Assembly: GCA_944384995.1 (NCBI GenBank)
Contig: CALWVN010000001.1
Span: forward strand, 186,001 to 250,000
Source of the DNA: an uncultured Clostridia bacterium
Lineage (GTDB): Bacteria > Bacillota > Clostridia > Oscillospirales > Acutalibacteraceae
DNA length: 64,000 bases
Reading direction: 5' to 3'
Shown: piece by piece, positions 48,740 to 57,012 of the stretch
Layout of the letters: every line of letters starts with the position of its first letter
Position numbering within the stretch: the stretch's first letter is position 1
The notes under the pieces: generated by a model
The model's input: only the letters and a program-made list of their open reading frames with translations
The model's database searches: none
Told to the model about the DNA's origin: nothing
Made by a program: the position numbers and the translations under genes

Positions 48740-49369
48740 TTATAAGCTTCTTCCCAGCTTGAGCTCGGCAAACTGCCGAATCGCCTGGGCGGTCTTTTGA
48801 AAACCGATGCGCCCGCTGTTGATACATAAGGAATAGTTTCGAACATCGTTCCAATCGTGCCCGGTGTAATAGCGATAGTAATCGCTTCTGTGTTTGTCGA
48901 TCTTTTTGATCTTACGCTCTGCTTCTTTTTCGCTTAGGCCCTCGATCTCCACAATGTTCCGCACACAGGTTTCTGGCGGTGCCCAGACAAGCACATCCAC
49001 GAGGTTCCCAAAATCCCGCAGCACATAGTCCGCACAGCGCCCAACGATCACACAGGAGCGGCTTTCAGCGAGCTCCCGAATGATCTTCGCCTGGTAGTTA
49101 AACAAATTCTCATTGGAAACAAAGTCACTGCTTTCGGGTGGGATCAATTCCCCCGTATATTTATGGGTAGAAGGTGAAAAAATTCCTTTTTTGATCTTTT
49201 CATCCGATTCACCGAACAGCGAAAGATTAATACCACTGTCTTCTGAAGCCAAGTAGAAAAGTTCGCGGTCATAAAACGGAATATCCAGCTCTTTCGCCAG
49301 CATTTTGCCGACGGTCCTGCCGCCGCTGCCGTAGCCGCGCGCAATGGTGATCACATAATTTTCGCCCAT
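48740..49369 (-). CDS. Cytidylate kinase-like P-loop protein
   Basis: The 209-residue protein has a phosphate-binding loop, ARGYGSGGRTVGKMLAKEL (about 10-28), and the lid-like ERKIKKIDKHRSDYYRYYTG segment of the cytidylate-kinase-like family. These proteins are distinct from Cmk proper; their substrates are not established. It begins 21 nt after livF and ends before the bidirectional terminator, so it is probably the last gene of the liv operon. A functional link to amino acid uptake is not obvious. Confidence 0.82.
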   Translation of the reverse strand: MGENYVITIARGYGSGGRTVGKMLAKELDIPFYDRELFYLASEDSGINLSLFGESDEKIKKGIFSPSTHKYTGELIPPESSDFVSNENLFNYQAKIIRELAESRSCVIVGRCADYVLRDFGNLVDVLVWAPPETCVRNIVEIEGLSEKEAERKIKKIDKHRSDYYRYYTGHDWNDVRNYSLCINSGRIGFQKTAQAIRQFAELKLGRSL

Positions 49370-49390
49370 ATTTACCCTGCCTTTCCGGAC

Positions 49391-50101
49391 TTATTCTCCC
49401 AAATAGGCTTTTTGCACGGACGGGTCATGCATCAGATCCGACGCCTTGCCGGAAAGCGTGATGGACCCCGTTTCCAAAACATAGGCACGGTCTGCGATGG
49501 CAAGCGCCTTTTTTGCATTTTGCTCAACCAGCAGAACGGTCGTGCCGCTTTCGCTGATGACACGGATAATGTCAAAAATTTCCGAGACAAGCAGCGGCGA
49601 GAGGCCCATGGAAGGCTCATCCATTAAAATGATGCGCGGATTGCTCATCAAAGCCCTGCCCATGGCAAGCATCTGCTGTTCGCCGCCGGAAAGCGTGCCT
49701 GCGATCTGGTTCTTGCGTTCTTCCAATCGCGGGAAACGAGCATAAACCTTTTCAAGGGATTCGCGGATACCGGCTTTATCCTTTCGTGTATACGCGCCGA
49801 GACGCAGGTTTTCCAGCACGCTCAGCTGTTGAAAAACGCGCCTGCCTTCCGGGACATGTGCCATCCCCATGCCTACGATCTTATGCGCAGGCGTTTTGGT
49901 AAGCTCTTTTCCCTCGAAAACGACACTGCCGCTTTTTGCCGGGATAAGCCCCGTAATGGTGTGCAGGATCGTCGTTTTACCTGCACCGTTTGCGCCGATC
50001 AGGGCAATAACCTCACCTTTCTCAACAGAAAACGAAACGCCTTTTACCGCACGGATAACGCCGTAGCAGACTTCCAGATCTTTGACTTCAAGCATCGCCA
50101 T
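49391..50101 (-). CDS. livF: Branched-chain amino acid ABC transporter ATP-binding protein LivF
   Basis: The 236-residue ATPase has Walker A GANGAGKTT, the signature LSGGEQQML and Walker B RIILMDEPSMGLSP, with the LivF-specific VEKGEVIAL and MAHVPEGRRVFQQLSV segments. With LivG it drives uptake of leucine, isoleucine, valine or related amino acids. GGAGG lies 8 nt before the ATG. It is 14 nt downstream of livG. Confidence 0.95.
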   Translation of the reverse strand: MAMLEVKDLEVCYGVIRAVKGVSFSVEKGEVIALIGANGAGKTTILHTITGLIPAKSGSVVFEGKELTKTPAHKIVGMGMAHVPEGRRVFQQLSVLENLRLGAYTRKDKAGIRESLEKVYARFPRLEERKNQIAGTLSGGEQQMLAMGRALMSNPRIILMDEPSMGLSPLLVSEIFDIIRVISESGTTVLLVEQNAKKALAIADRAYVLETGSITLSGKASDLMHDPSVQKAYLGE

Positions 50102-50115
50102 GCCGTTACCCTCCT

Positions 50116-50874
50116 TTATTCTCCGAGATATGCGGTGATGACTTCCGGATTTTTCAGAACTTCTGCGGTATCGCCGCAGGCGAGCACCTTACCGAAATTC
50201 AGAACCGTCAGTTTTTCACAGATGCCGGAGACCAAATGCATGTCGTGTTCAATCAGTAAGATCGTCATGTGGAATTCATCCCGCACGAATCGAATGGTAT
50301 CCATAAGCTCAGAGGTTTCGTTCGGGTTCATCCCTGCCGCCGGTTCATCCAGCAGCAAAAGCTTTGGATTGGTTGCCAGCGCGCGTGCGATCTCCAGCTT
50401 GCGCTGTTTGCCGTAAGGCAGATTAGAGGAAAGCAATTCGGCATCGTCCTGCAAGCCGAACACAGACAGCAGTTCCATGGCGCGGTCGTCCATTTCCCGC
50501 TCTTTTTTAAAGTAAGACGGCAGCTTGAGCACACCGGAAAGCGTGCTGTATTTGATCTGGTTATGCAGACCGACTTTTACGTTGTCAAGCACAGACATCT
50601 GCCGAAACAGGCGAATGTTCTGAAAGGTTCTTGCGATCCCCATGCGGTTGATCTCAATTTGTTTCTTTCCGACAATGTTTTTACCGTCCAGAAAGATCTT
50701 GCCCTCCGTCGGCTTGTAAACACCGGTGAGCATATTGAATACCGTCGTTTTACCTGCCCCGTTGGGACCGATCAAGCCGTAAAGCTCCCCTGCCTCGATC
50801 TGCATTGAGAAATCGTCCACAGCACGAAGCCCGCCGAACTGGATACCGAGGTTTTTTACTTCCAGCAATGCCAT
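50116..50874 (-). CDS. livG: Branched-chain amino acid ABC transporter ATP-binding protein LivG
   Basis: The 252-residue ATPase has Walker A GPNGAGKTT, the LivG-type signature LPYGKQRKLEIARAL, Walker B LLLLDEPAAGMNP and the C-terminal EHDMHLV switch region. Its start overlaps the livM stop by one base (TGATG), showing coupled translation. Confidence 0.95.
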   Translation of the reverse strand: MALLEVKNLGIQFGGLRAVDDFSMQIEAGELYGLIGPNGAGKTTVFNMLTGVYKPTEGKIFLDGKNIVGKKQIEINRMGIARTFQNIRLFRQMSVLDNVKVGLHNQIKYSTLSGVLKLPSYFKKEREMDDRAMELLSVFGLQDDAELLSSNLPYGKQRKLEIARALATNPKLLLLDEPAAGMNPNETSELMDTIRFVRDEFHMTILLIEHDMHLVSGICEKLTVLNFGKVLACGDTAEVLKNPEVITAYLGE

Positions 50875-51971
50875 CAGGAATTCGCCTCCTTATCCAATCT
50901 ATTGCCCCGCTTTTTGCTCTGCAGCAGGTTCATAATGGAGATCTTCTCTCTGAAAAGATTGATCTTCTCATTGTTATTTGCAAGCATCATCAAAATCAAA
51001 ACAATCGAATAAATCAGCATGCGGTAGCTGTCCATCCCGCGCAGAAGCTCTGGCAACGCGGTCAGAATGATTGCGGCAATAATCGAGCCGCGTGTGCTGC
51101 CGATGCCGCCGAGCACGACGAAGACCAGAATCGTAATGGACATATTATATCCGAAGTTCTTGGTCGTTGCGGTTAAAGAGGACAAATTATGCGCATATAA
51201 AACGCCTGCGATCCCGGCAAAAAACGCGGACACGGTAAATACGATCAGTTTATATTTTGTAACGTTGATCCCAACGCTTTCAGCGGCAATACGGTTGTCA
51301 CGGATGGACATAACCGCGCGCCCGGTGCGGGAATGGATCAAGTTAAGTGAGACAAATACCGTAAGAAGCAGCAAAATAAAGCCAATCAAGAAAGAAGAAT
51401 CCCGCGGCGTACCCGTAATACCGAGTGCACCTTTGATCAGGACTTCACCGTTCTCAGAAAGCCCAAGCGCACTTGTGCTTTCCAAAGAAACATGCAACCC
51501 GTTTTCGTCGATGCCGACATATAAAAGGTTCACAATATTCTTAATGATCTCGCCGAACGCAAGCGTAACGATGGCAAGATAGTCACCTTTTAAGCGCAAT
51601 ACGGGAATACCGATCAAAAGGCCGCAGATCCCGGCGCATATACCGCCGAGCAGCAGTGCGATCAAAAAGCGGAGCCAATCGGGCTGAATCGTCTCTTCAA
51701 AGGTAACGGAGAAAAATGCACTGATATATGCACCGACACACATAAACCCTGCATGCCCTAAAGAAAGATCACCGAGAATACCGACGACAAGATTCAGCGA
51801 GACCGCCATGATGGAATAGGTGCACAACGGCACAAGCAGCCCGGAAAAGAGACTGGACATACTCCCGGTCGCCTGCAAAATCTGCACGATAATAAACATC
51901 GCGGCAAGCATAGCGTAGGTGATCAGGTCGTTTTTGGTCGTTGCTTTCAACGTTCTTTTTTTAGAAGCCAA
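50874..51971 (-). CDS. livM: Branched-chain amino acid ABC transporter permease LivM
   Basis: The 365-residue membrane protein has about nine to ten hydrophobic segments and the LivM motifs LSLGHAGFMCVGAYIS, LRLKGDYLAIVTLAFGEII and VVLGGIGSTRGSIIAAI. It forms the membrane channel with LivH. An N-terminal Lys-rich stretch and a basic C-terminus lie in the cytoplasm. It follows livH by 12 nt. Confidence 0.94.
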   Translation of the reverse strand: MASKKRTLKATTKNDLITYAMLAAMFIIVQILQATGSMSSLFSGLLVPLCTYSIMAVSLNLVVGILGDLSLGHAGFMCVGAYISAFFSVTFEETIQPDWLRFLIALLLGGICAGICGLLIGIPVLRLKGDYLAIVTLAFGEIIKNIVNLLYVGIDENGLHVSLESTSALGLSENGEVLIKGALGITGTPRDSSFLIGFILLLLTVFVSLNLIHSRTGRAVMSIRDNRIAAESVGINVTKYKLIVFTVSAFFAGIAGVLYAHNLSSLTATTKNFGYNMSITILVFVVLGGIGSTRGSIIAAIILTALPELLRGMDSYRMLIYSIVLILMMLANNNEKINLFREKISIMNLLQSKKRGNRLDKEANS

Positions 51972-51983
51972 GACTATCTCACC

Positions 51984-52865
51984 TCACACTTTCTCACTGA
52001 TTTTCTTGCCTAAGAGCCCCGTGGGCTTAATCAGGAGCACTAAAATCAAAACGGCAAATACGATCGCATCGGAAAGCTGGGTGGAAATATAGCCCTTACT
52101 CAGATTCTCGATCACGCCGAGCAAAACACCGCCGAGCATAGCGCCGGGAATGGAACCGATCCCACCGAACACCGCGGCCGTAAATGCCTTGATACCGGGC
52201 ATGGCACCGGTCGTCGGAGAGAGCGCGGGGTATGCGGAGCAAAGCAAAGCGCCTGCTACGGCTGCAAGTGCCGAGCCGATGGCAAAGGTCAGTGTTATGG
52301 TCGCATTGACGTTGATCCCCATAAGCTGCGCGGCGCCGCGATCCTCCGAGACAGCACGCATGGCCCTACCGGGCTTGGTCTTATTGATAAAGAGCGTCAG
52401 TGCAATCATCAACACAATGGAAATCGCAATGGTGGCGATCGTCTCACCGGAAATGTGCAGCGCGCCGTTAAACAGCGTAACAGCGGGCAGCGTGATCACA
52501 GAAGTAAAGCTTTTTGTGTCCGAACCGAAAATCAGCAGTGCAGCATTTTGCAGCAAATAGCTTACGCCGATCGCCGTGATCAAAACCGCCAGCGACGAAG
52601 CATTGCGCAGCGGCTTATAGGCGACTTTTTCGATGATTACACCCAGAACCGTACAAAAAAGAATGGAAGCAAGCACGCTGACAAAGGCCGGCACGCCGGC
52701 TTCTGTCGCCAGAATATATATGATGTACGCACCGATCATAATAACGTCACCGTGTGCAAAATTCAGCATTTTAGCAATGCCGTACACCATGGTATACCCC
52801 AACGCGATCAGCGCATAGATACTGCCAAGGCTGATGCCGGAAACCAAATAGGAAAGAAATTCCAT
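51984..52865 (-). CDS. livH: Branched-chain amino acid ABC transporter permease LivH
   Basis: The 293-residue membrane protein has the LivH hallmarks SLGSIYALIALGYTMVYGI, LNFAHGDVIMIGAYI and AAVFGGIGSIPGAMLGG. The GGGAGG ribosome binding site is 6 nt before the ATG at 52865 and directly touches an earlier ATG at 52871, so the former is chosen. A 51-nt hairpin ends at the first base of this ribosome binding site, between livJ and livH, and probably lowers expression relative to livJ. Confidence 0.94.
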   Translation of the reverse strand: MEFLSYLVSGISLGSIYALIALGYTMVYGIAKMLNFAHGDVIMIGAYIIYILATEAGVPAFVSVLASILFCTVLGVIIEKVAYKPLRNASSLAVLITAIGVSYLLQNAALLIFGSDTKSFTSVITLPAVTLFNGALHISGETIATIAISIVLMIALTLFINKTKPGRAMRAVSEDRGAAQLMGINVNATITLTFAIGSALAAVAGALLCSAYPALSPTTGAMPGIKAFTAAVFGGIGSIPGAMLGGVLLGVIENLSKGYISTQLSDAIVFAVLILVLLIKPTGLLGKKISEKV

Positions 52866-52876
52866 ATCCATCCTCC

Positions 52877-52980
52877 CATATGTGTTTTGAAAAGTTGCAT
52901 CCTGTGCAATTTTTCAAAACACATATGCTTTCTGAAAATTTCAAAGTATGCCGTATGGAGGTTTCTCCATACGGCATACT
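52877..52980 (-). promoter_or_regulatory. Two long hairpins between livJ and livH
   Basis: Hairpin 1 (52945-52980) is a perfect 16-bp inverted repeat around GTTT (left arm core GTATGCCGTATGGAG). Hairpin 2 (52877-52927) has perfect 17-bp outer arms, starting CATATGTGTTTTG, then one G-T position and a further 5-bp stem around a TCCTG loop. Neither is followed by a clear T run, so they are more likely mRNA stabilisers or processing barriers that keep livJ mRNA in excess of the permease mRNA. Hairpin 2 abuts the livH ribosome binding site. Confidence 0.8.
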
Positions 52981-52997
52981 CGAATGAAGATCAAACG

Positions 52998-54173
52998 TTA
53001 CTGAAGAACAGTGTAATCGCCGTTTTCAATACGAACAACGATAGGCGGCTTTGAGGGCTCGCCGTCCGCGCCCCAGGTGATGCCCTGACCGGTCACACCG
53101 GTGTAGGTGATGCTTGTCATTGCGGTCTTCATTGCATCACACATTTCGGAAGCCGTCATGTTCGGTGTAATGCCGGCCTGCTCGGCAGCCTGTTTGATGA
53201 TGTAGATTGCATCATATGCATCCGCAGCAAACTGGTTGAGTGTGGAGGTATCGGAATATTTTGCCGTATAGTTTTTCACAAAGTTCACGGTATGCTCGTC
53301 GGTCGACGAAGGCGTAAACGGAGTCAGAAGCATGACGCCTTCCAGGATGGAGTAATCATAATTCTTGATTCGAAGCAACCCGTCCAGACCGTCGCAGCCG
53401 AACCATTTCACATCAAGCCCTGCCGAATTTGCCTGCTTGATGATCAAAGAAGCTTCTGTGTAATAAATCGGCAGGAAAACAAGCTCCGCACCGGAGGAAC
53501 GGATGGATTGCAGCTGCGCGGAGAAGTCTGTAGCCGTATCTGCGGTGAAGGACTGCTCGGAAACGATGTTAAGCCCCTTCGCAGCAGCTTCCGCGGCAAA
53601 GCGGTCATAAATGCCGGTAGAATAGGCATCGGACGAATCATAAATAACAGCGATCTGCGTTGCGAGGTTGTTCTCCGCAATATAATCCGCCGCCTCAACA
53701 CCCTGCTGCGGGTCAGAGAAGCAAACACGGAACGCATTGTCGCCCTCGATCGCTTCCACGGCTGTTGCGGAAGGCGTCAGAACGAACATATTGTCGGCGG
53801 AAGCAAGCCCCTGGAACGCGATGCATGCGCCGGAGGTGACAGTACCGAGTGAAAGCTGCATACCCCAATCTTTCAGAACATTGTATGCGTTAGCAGCTTT
53901 TTCAGCATCCGCCTCATCGTCTTCCATGCGGAATTCAATTTGAACGCCGTTAATACCGCCGGCAGCGTTGATCTCATCGACTGCAAGCTGCGCACCGTTT
54001 TGGACGCCGATGCCGTACTGCGCATTGTCGCCGGTCAGCGGGCCGCTCAGACCGATCTTAATAGTATCGCCCGTCGAGCCGCCGGAAGCGGCATCATCGG
54101 AACCGCATGCTGCAAAGCACAAAACCACAAGGGCCAGCGCCATGAGCACGGCAAGAACTTTTTTCATTTTCAT
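52998..54173 (-). CDS. livJ: Branched-chain amino acid ABC transporter substrate-binding lipoprotein
   Basis: The 391-residue protein has a lipoprotein signal peptide (MKMKKVLAVLMALALVVLCF, lipobox FAAC, Cys23) followed by a Gly/Ser linker and a periplasmic-binding type I fold (KIGLSGPLTGDNAQYGI, AVDEINAAGGINGV). It captures the amino acid outside the membrane. GGGAGG lies 7 nt before the ATG at 54173. It is the first gene of the operon behind a strong sigma-A promoter, and two hairpins follow it. Exact ligand specificity is not determined by sequence. Confidence 0.94.
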   Translation of the reverse strand: MKMKKVLAVLMALALVVLCFAACGSDDAASGGSTGDTIKIGLSGPLTGDNAQYGIGVQNGAQLAVDEINAAGGINGVQIEFRMEDDEADAEKAANAYNVLKDWGMQLSLGTVTSGACIAFQGLASADNMFVLTPSATAVEAIEGDNAFRVCFSDPQQGVEAADYIAENNLATQIAVIYDSSDAYSTGIYDRFAAEAAAKGLNIVSEQSFTADTATDFSAQLQSIRSSGAELVFLPIYYTEASLIIKQANSAGLDVKWFGCDGLDGLLRIKNYDYSILEGVMLLTPFTPSSTDEHTVNFVKNYTAKYSDTSTLNQFAADAYDAIYIIKQAAEQAGITPNMTASEMCDAMKTAMTSITYTGVTGQGITWGADGEPSKPPIVVRIENGDYTVLQ

Positions 54174-54249
54174 AGAAAAGCCTCCCAATATAGTTTTGCA
54201 GGAAAGAAGATCTGCTCCTGCATATTGGACATAGATTAAGAACGGAAAC

Positions 54250-54278
54250 AGTATATATGGTTTTCACCAATTTGTCAA
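54250..54278 (-). promoter_or_regulatory. Sigma-A promoter of the liv operon
   Basis: On the minus strand TTGACA (54278-54273), a 17-bp spacer and TATACT (54255-54250), leaving a leader of about 70 nt before livJ. No T-box or known riboswitch was recognised in the leader. Confidence 0.85.
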
Positions 54279-54379
54279 GAAAAGTTGCATATTTTCGGAA
54301 GTGATTTTATGAATTTTGCAGTACGCAATATATCGGTTTTTAGGCAATTTGTCGGTATGAGGGCTGCACATCTGTGAAA

Positions 54380-55273
54380 CTATACCACGCCCTGTAGCAA
54401 CAGATCCTCATAGGCGGCATCAAAACCGTCCACAGCACCGTCACCGTTGACATCCATACGAAAATGCATTTCATCCGAAAGCTCCGCGCGCACTGCCGAT
54501 TGTGCAGCGATTAGCTCGTAATCATCAGAATTCACGTTGTTATCCGCGTCCACATCCCCTTTGACCACGATCACAACAGAAAAGTAAACGCGGTTTTTCC
54601 CGCTGCGCACGGTGACGGTCGTTGTGCCCGGAACGTCGGACTGGAACCCGCTGATGGCGTATTCCGACAGCACCTCCTGCGCACCGCCGAAATACGTGGC
54701 TACTACACGCAGACCCTCCGTATTCAGAGTATCCCCGCAAAAATAGAATTTTTGCATCGGTTCGCTTTCAAGCGTGAGTGAGGATTGGGAAATGTCAATG
54801 TAGACCGGGTCAGCGGTAAGCCCGCCGATGGGGTTGTAATTTGCGTCAATAGCTTCGAGAACCTCTAAGGAAATCTCTGCCGTGCCGACCGCGCCCTCCG
54901 CGATTTGGAACACAATTTCGCAAATCGGTTCATCGTTGGTCAGTATATCCTCTGCAACGGTCACAAAAGCAATCGCTACGCTTCCATTCCCCGTGGGTTC
55001 CGCCAAAGCAATACCACCGCAGTCGGAAACCGAACTGCTGTCATATCGCAAAAGCGTATCATCGTAATGCAGCAAAAGCGAAAAGCCGCCGAAATTTCTG
55101 TTTTTTTCCGCGTAAACACGCAGGCGTACGATCCCGCCGTCTTCAACAGCGCCCACAGAAAGGGAAAAACCGTTGTCCGCCGCACCCGAGGGCAAAAGAC
55201 AAGCAAAACACAAAACCAAAATGCAAAGAAAAAATACGGTCAACGCTGTAAAGCCTTTCCGAAAACGTGCCAT
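54380..55273 (-). CDS. Exported protein with cohesin, Ig-like and dockerin domains
   Basis: The 297-residue protein has a signal peptide (about 1-31), a cohesin-like beta sandwich (about 36-165, with NRNFGGFSLLLHYDDTLLRYD), a bacterial Ig-like domain (about 166-238) and a C-terminal dockerin. The dockerin has two calcium loops with ideal spacing, D240-x-D-x-D...N-x-x-D251 and D274-x-N-x-D...D-x-x-D285. Cohesin-dockerin pairs build cellulosomes and other cell-surface complexes. No glycoside hydrolase or scaffoldin gene is nearby. The ATG follows GGAG; it starts 30 nt after the dCMP deaminase gene ends and may be cotranscribed with it. Confidence 0.82.
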   Translation of the reverse strand: MARFRKGFTALTVFFLCILVLCFACLLPSGAADNGFSLSVGAVEDGGIVRLRVYAEKNRNFGGFSLLLHYDDTLLRYDSSSVSDCGGIALAEPTGNGSVAIAFVTVAEDILTNDEPICEIVFQIAEGAVGTAEISLEVLEAIDANYNPIGGLTADPVYIDISQSSLTLESEPMQKFYFCGDTLNTEGLRVVATYFGGAQEVLSEYAISGFQSDVPGTTTVTVRSGKNRVYFSVVIVVKGDVDADNNVNSDDYELIAAQSAVRAELSDEMHFRMDVNGDGAVDGFDAAYEDLLLQGVV

Positions 55274-55303
55274 AATTGTCTCCTAAGCTGCTGAAATATA
55301 AAA

Positions 55304-55792
55304 TCAATACCCTTTTGCACCACTCAAGGATTCGTCATCCTCGATCCATTTCTGCACATTGATGATGCGGTATTCATCTTTGGTATCTCGAATAATTACA
55401 TGCATAATGCCTGCATTGATGACCTGCCGCTTGCACATGGGGCAGCTGCTGGCGCTTGCCACATATTCACCTGAATCGCACTCTTTTCCGACGAGATACA
55501 AGGTGCTTCCGAGCATCTCTTTTCGAGAGGCGCTGATAATCGCATTGGCTTCGGCGTGAACGCTGCGGCATAGCTCATAGCGCTCCCCGCGCGGGACATT
55601 CAGCTGCTGACGCACGCAGTAATTGAGATCGGTACAGTTTTTCCTGCCGCGCGGCGCGCCGTTGTACCCCGTTGAGATCACTTCATCGTTTTGCACGAGC
55701 ACAGCGCCAAAGTGGCGGCGCAAACAGGTGCTCCTCTGGGAAACCATTTCCGCAAGGTCAAGATAGTAATTGATTTTGTCCCGTCTCTCCAT
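55304..55792 (-). CDS. dCMP deaminase family protein (ComEB-like)
   Basis: The 162-residue zinc deaminase has the motif SVHAEANAI (zinc His and catalytic Glu) and the paired cysteines in SSCPMCKRQVI, with TGYNGAPRGRKNC typical of deoxycytidylate deaminases. It converts dCMP to dUMP for dTMP synthesis; in Bacillus the homologue is ComEB. GGGAG lies 8 nt before the ATG at 55792, so the in-frame GTG touching it is rejected. It has its own promoter. Confidence 0.92.
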   Translation of the reverse strand: MERRDKINYYLDLAEMVSQRSTCLRRHFGAVLVQNDEVISTGYNGAPRGRKNCTDLNYCVRQQLNVPRGERYELCRSVHAEANAIISASRKEMLGSTLYLVGKECDSGEYVASASSCPMCKRQVINAGIMHVIIRDTKDEYRIINVQKWIEDDESLSGAKGY

Positions 55793-55821
55793 GCTTTTCA
55801 CTCCCGAAGCTATTTTTTATT

Positions 55822-55850
55822 ATTGTAGCATATCTAAGTCTGCGGCACAA
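55822..55850 (-). promoter_or_regulatory. Sigma-A promoter of the dCMP deaminase gene
   Basis: On the minus strand TTGTGC (55850-55845), a 17-bp spacer and TACAAT (55827-55822), about 30 nt before the ATG. Confidence 0.65.
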
Positions 55851-55862
55851 GCAAAATTTCAC

Positions 55863-55893
55863 AAAAAAAGCGCTCCGGATCAGAGCGCCTTTT
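55863..55893 (-). terminator. Intrinsic terminator after the rpoD pair
   Basis: On the minus strand GCGCTC (55888-55883) pairs with GAGCGC (55875-55870), extended by a G-T pair and four A-T pairs, followed by a run of seven Ts. It begins 6 nt after the second sigma factor gene. Confidence 0.88.
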
Positions 55894-55898
55894 GGAAA

Positions 55899-56996
55899 TC
55901 AATCTAAATAATCTTTTAGCTTTTTACTGCGGCTCGGATGACGCAGCTTGCGCAGCGCCTTTGCTTCGATCTGCCGAATGCGCTCGCGCGTGACACCAAA
56001 CGCGCTACCGACCTCTTCAAGCGTGCGCGGATGCCCGTCCTCTAAGCCGAATCGCAGGGAAAGCACCTTCGCTTCCCGCCGCGTCAGGGTTTTGAGCACC
56101 TCGGAGAGCTGTTCCTTCAAAAGTGTCATGGAAGCTGCATCTGCGGGCGCCAGCGCCTCTTCATCCGGAATAAAATCGCCGAGATGGCTGTCCTCCTCCT
56201 CGCCGATGGGCGTTTGCAGGGAAACAGGCTCCTGCGAAACGCGCAGGATCTCACGCACCTTGTCCACCGGCATGTTCAGCTCCGCCGCGATCTCCTCCGC
56301 CGTCGGGTCGCGCCCGTTTTTATGCAGCAACTGCGTATTCGTCTTTTTGACCTTGTTGATCGTTTCAACCATGTGTACGGGGATGCGGATGGTACGCGCT
56401 TGATCGGCGATGGCACGTGTAATCGCCTGACGGATCCACCACGTTGCGTAGGTCGAGAATTTGAACCCCTTTGTGTAATCGAACTTGTCCACGGCTTTAA
56501 TAAGCCCCAAATTCCCCTCTTGGATCAGATCGAGAAACTGCATGCCGCGCCCGACGTACCGTTTTGCAATGCTTACGACCAAACGAAGATTCGCTTCCGC
56601 AAGACGCTGTTTGGCCTGCTGGTCGTTTTCACTGATGCGCATGGCAAGCTCGATCTCTTCCTCCGGCGTCAGCAGCGGCACGCGCCCGATCTCTTTGAGA
56701 TAGACCTTGACAGGGTCGTCCATGGCGGCTGTACGGCTTTCCGATTCGGCGGCGGCGGCCTCCTGCCCTTTGGGCATCTCACTGTCGAAATTCAGATCAT
56801 CCAGCACCGAATCGCCCATGTCATCCACGATTTCGATATTCTGTGCCTCAATGGTCTCATACAGACGGTCGAGGTCATCCATATCGACGTCCATTTCCAT
56901 AATGACCGCGTCGATTTCCTGTGTCGTCAGTTTGCCGGCTGCTTTCCCTTTCTCTAAAAGCGCCTGCAAAGACGTTTTCTTATCGTTCTTATCCAT
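55899..56996 (-). CDS. rpoD: Housekeeping RNA polymerase sigma factor RpoD/SigA, copy 2
   Basis: A complete 365-residue primary sigma factor: region 1.1 (about 8-60), the 1.2 segment [22 protein letters not shown], region 2 with [20 protein letters not shown] and [13 protein letters not shown], region 3, and region 4.2 with [18 protein letters not shown]. It directs RNA polymerase to TTGACA/TATAAT promoters. It follows a second, near-identical sigma gene by 16 nt, with AAGGAG upstream of its ATG. By hand alignment it differs from that copy at 21 residues plus a 3-residue tail; residues 88-279 are identical. All functional motifs are intact, so it is not a pseudogene. Confidence 0.96.
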   Translation of the reverse strand: MDKNDKKTSLQALLEKGKAAGKLTTQEIDAVIMEMDVDMDDLDRLYETIEAQNIEIVDDMGDSVLDDLNFDSEMPKGQEAAAAESESRTAAMDDPVKVYLKEIGRVPLLTPEEEIELAMRISENDQQAKQRLAEANLRLVVSIAKRYVGRGMQFLDLIQEGNLGLIKAVDKFDYTKGFKFSTYATWWIRQAITRAIADQARTIRIPVHMVETINKVKKTNTQLLHKNGRDPTAEEIAAELNMPVDKVREILRVSQEPVSLQTPIGEEEDSHLGDFIPDEEALAPADAASMTLLKEQLSEVLKTLTRREAKVLSLRFGLEDGHPRTLEEVGSAFGVTRERIRQIEAKALRKLRHPSRSKKLKDYLD

Positions 56997-57012
56997 ATTA
57001 TCTCCTTACACC

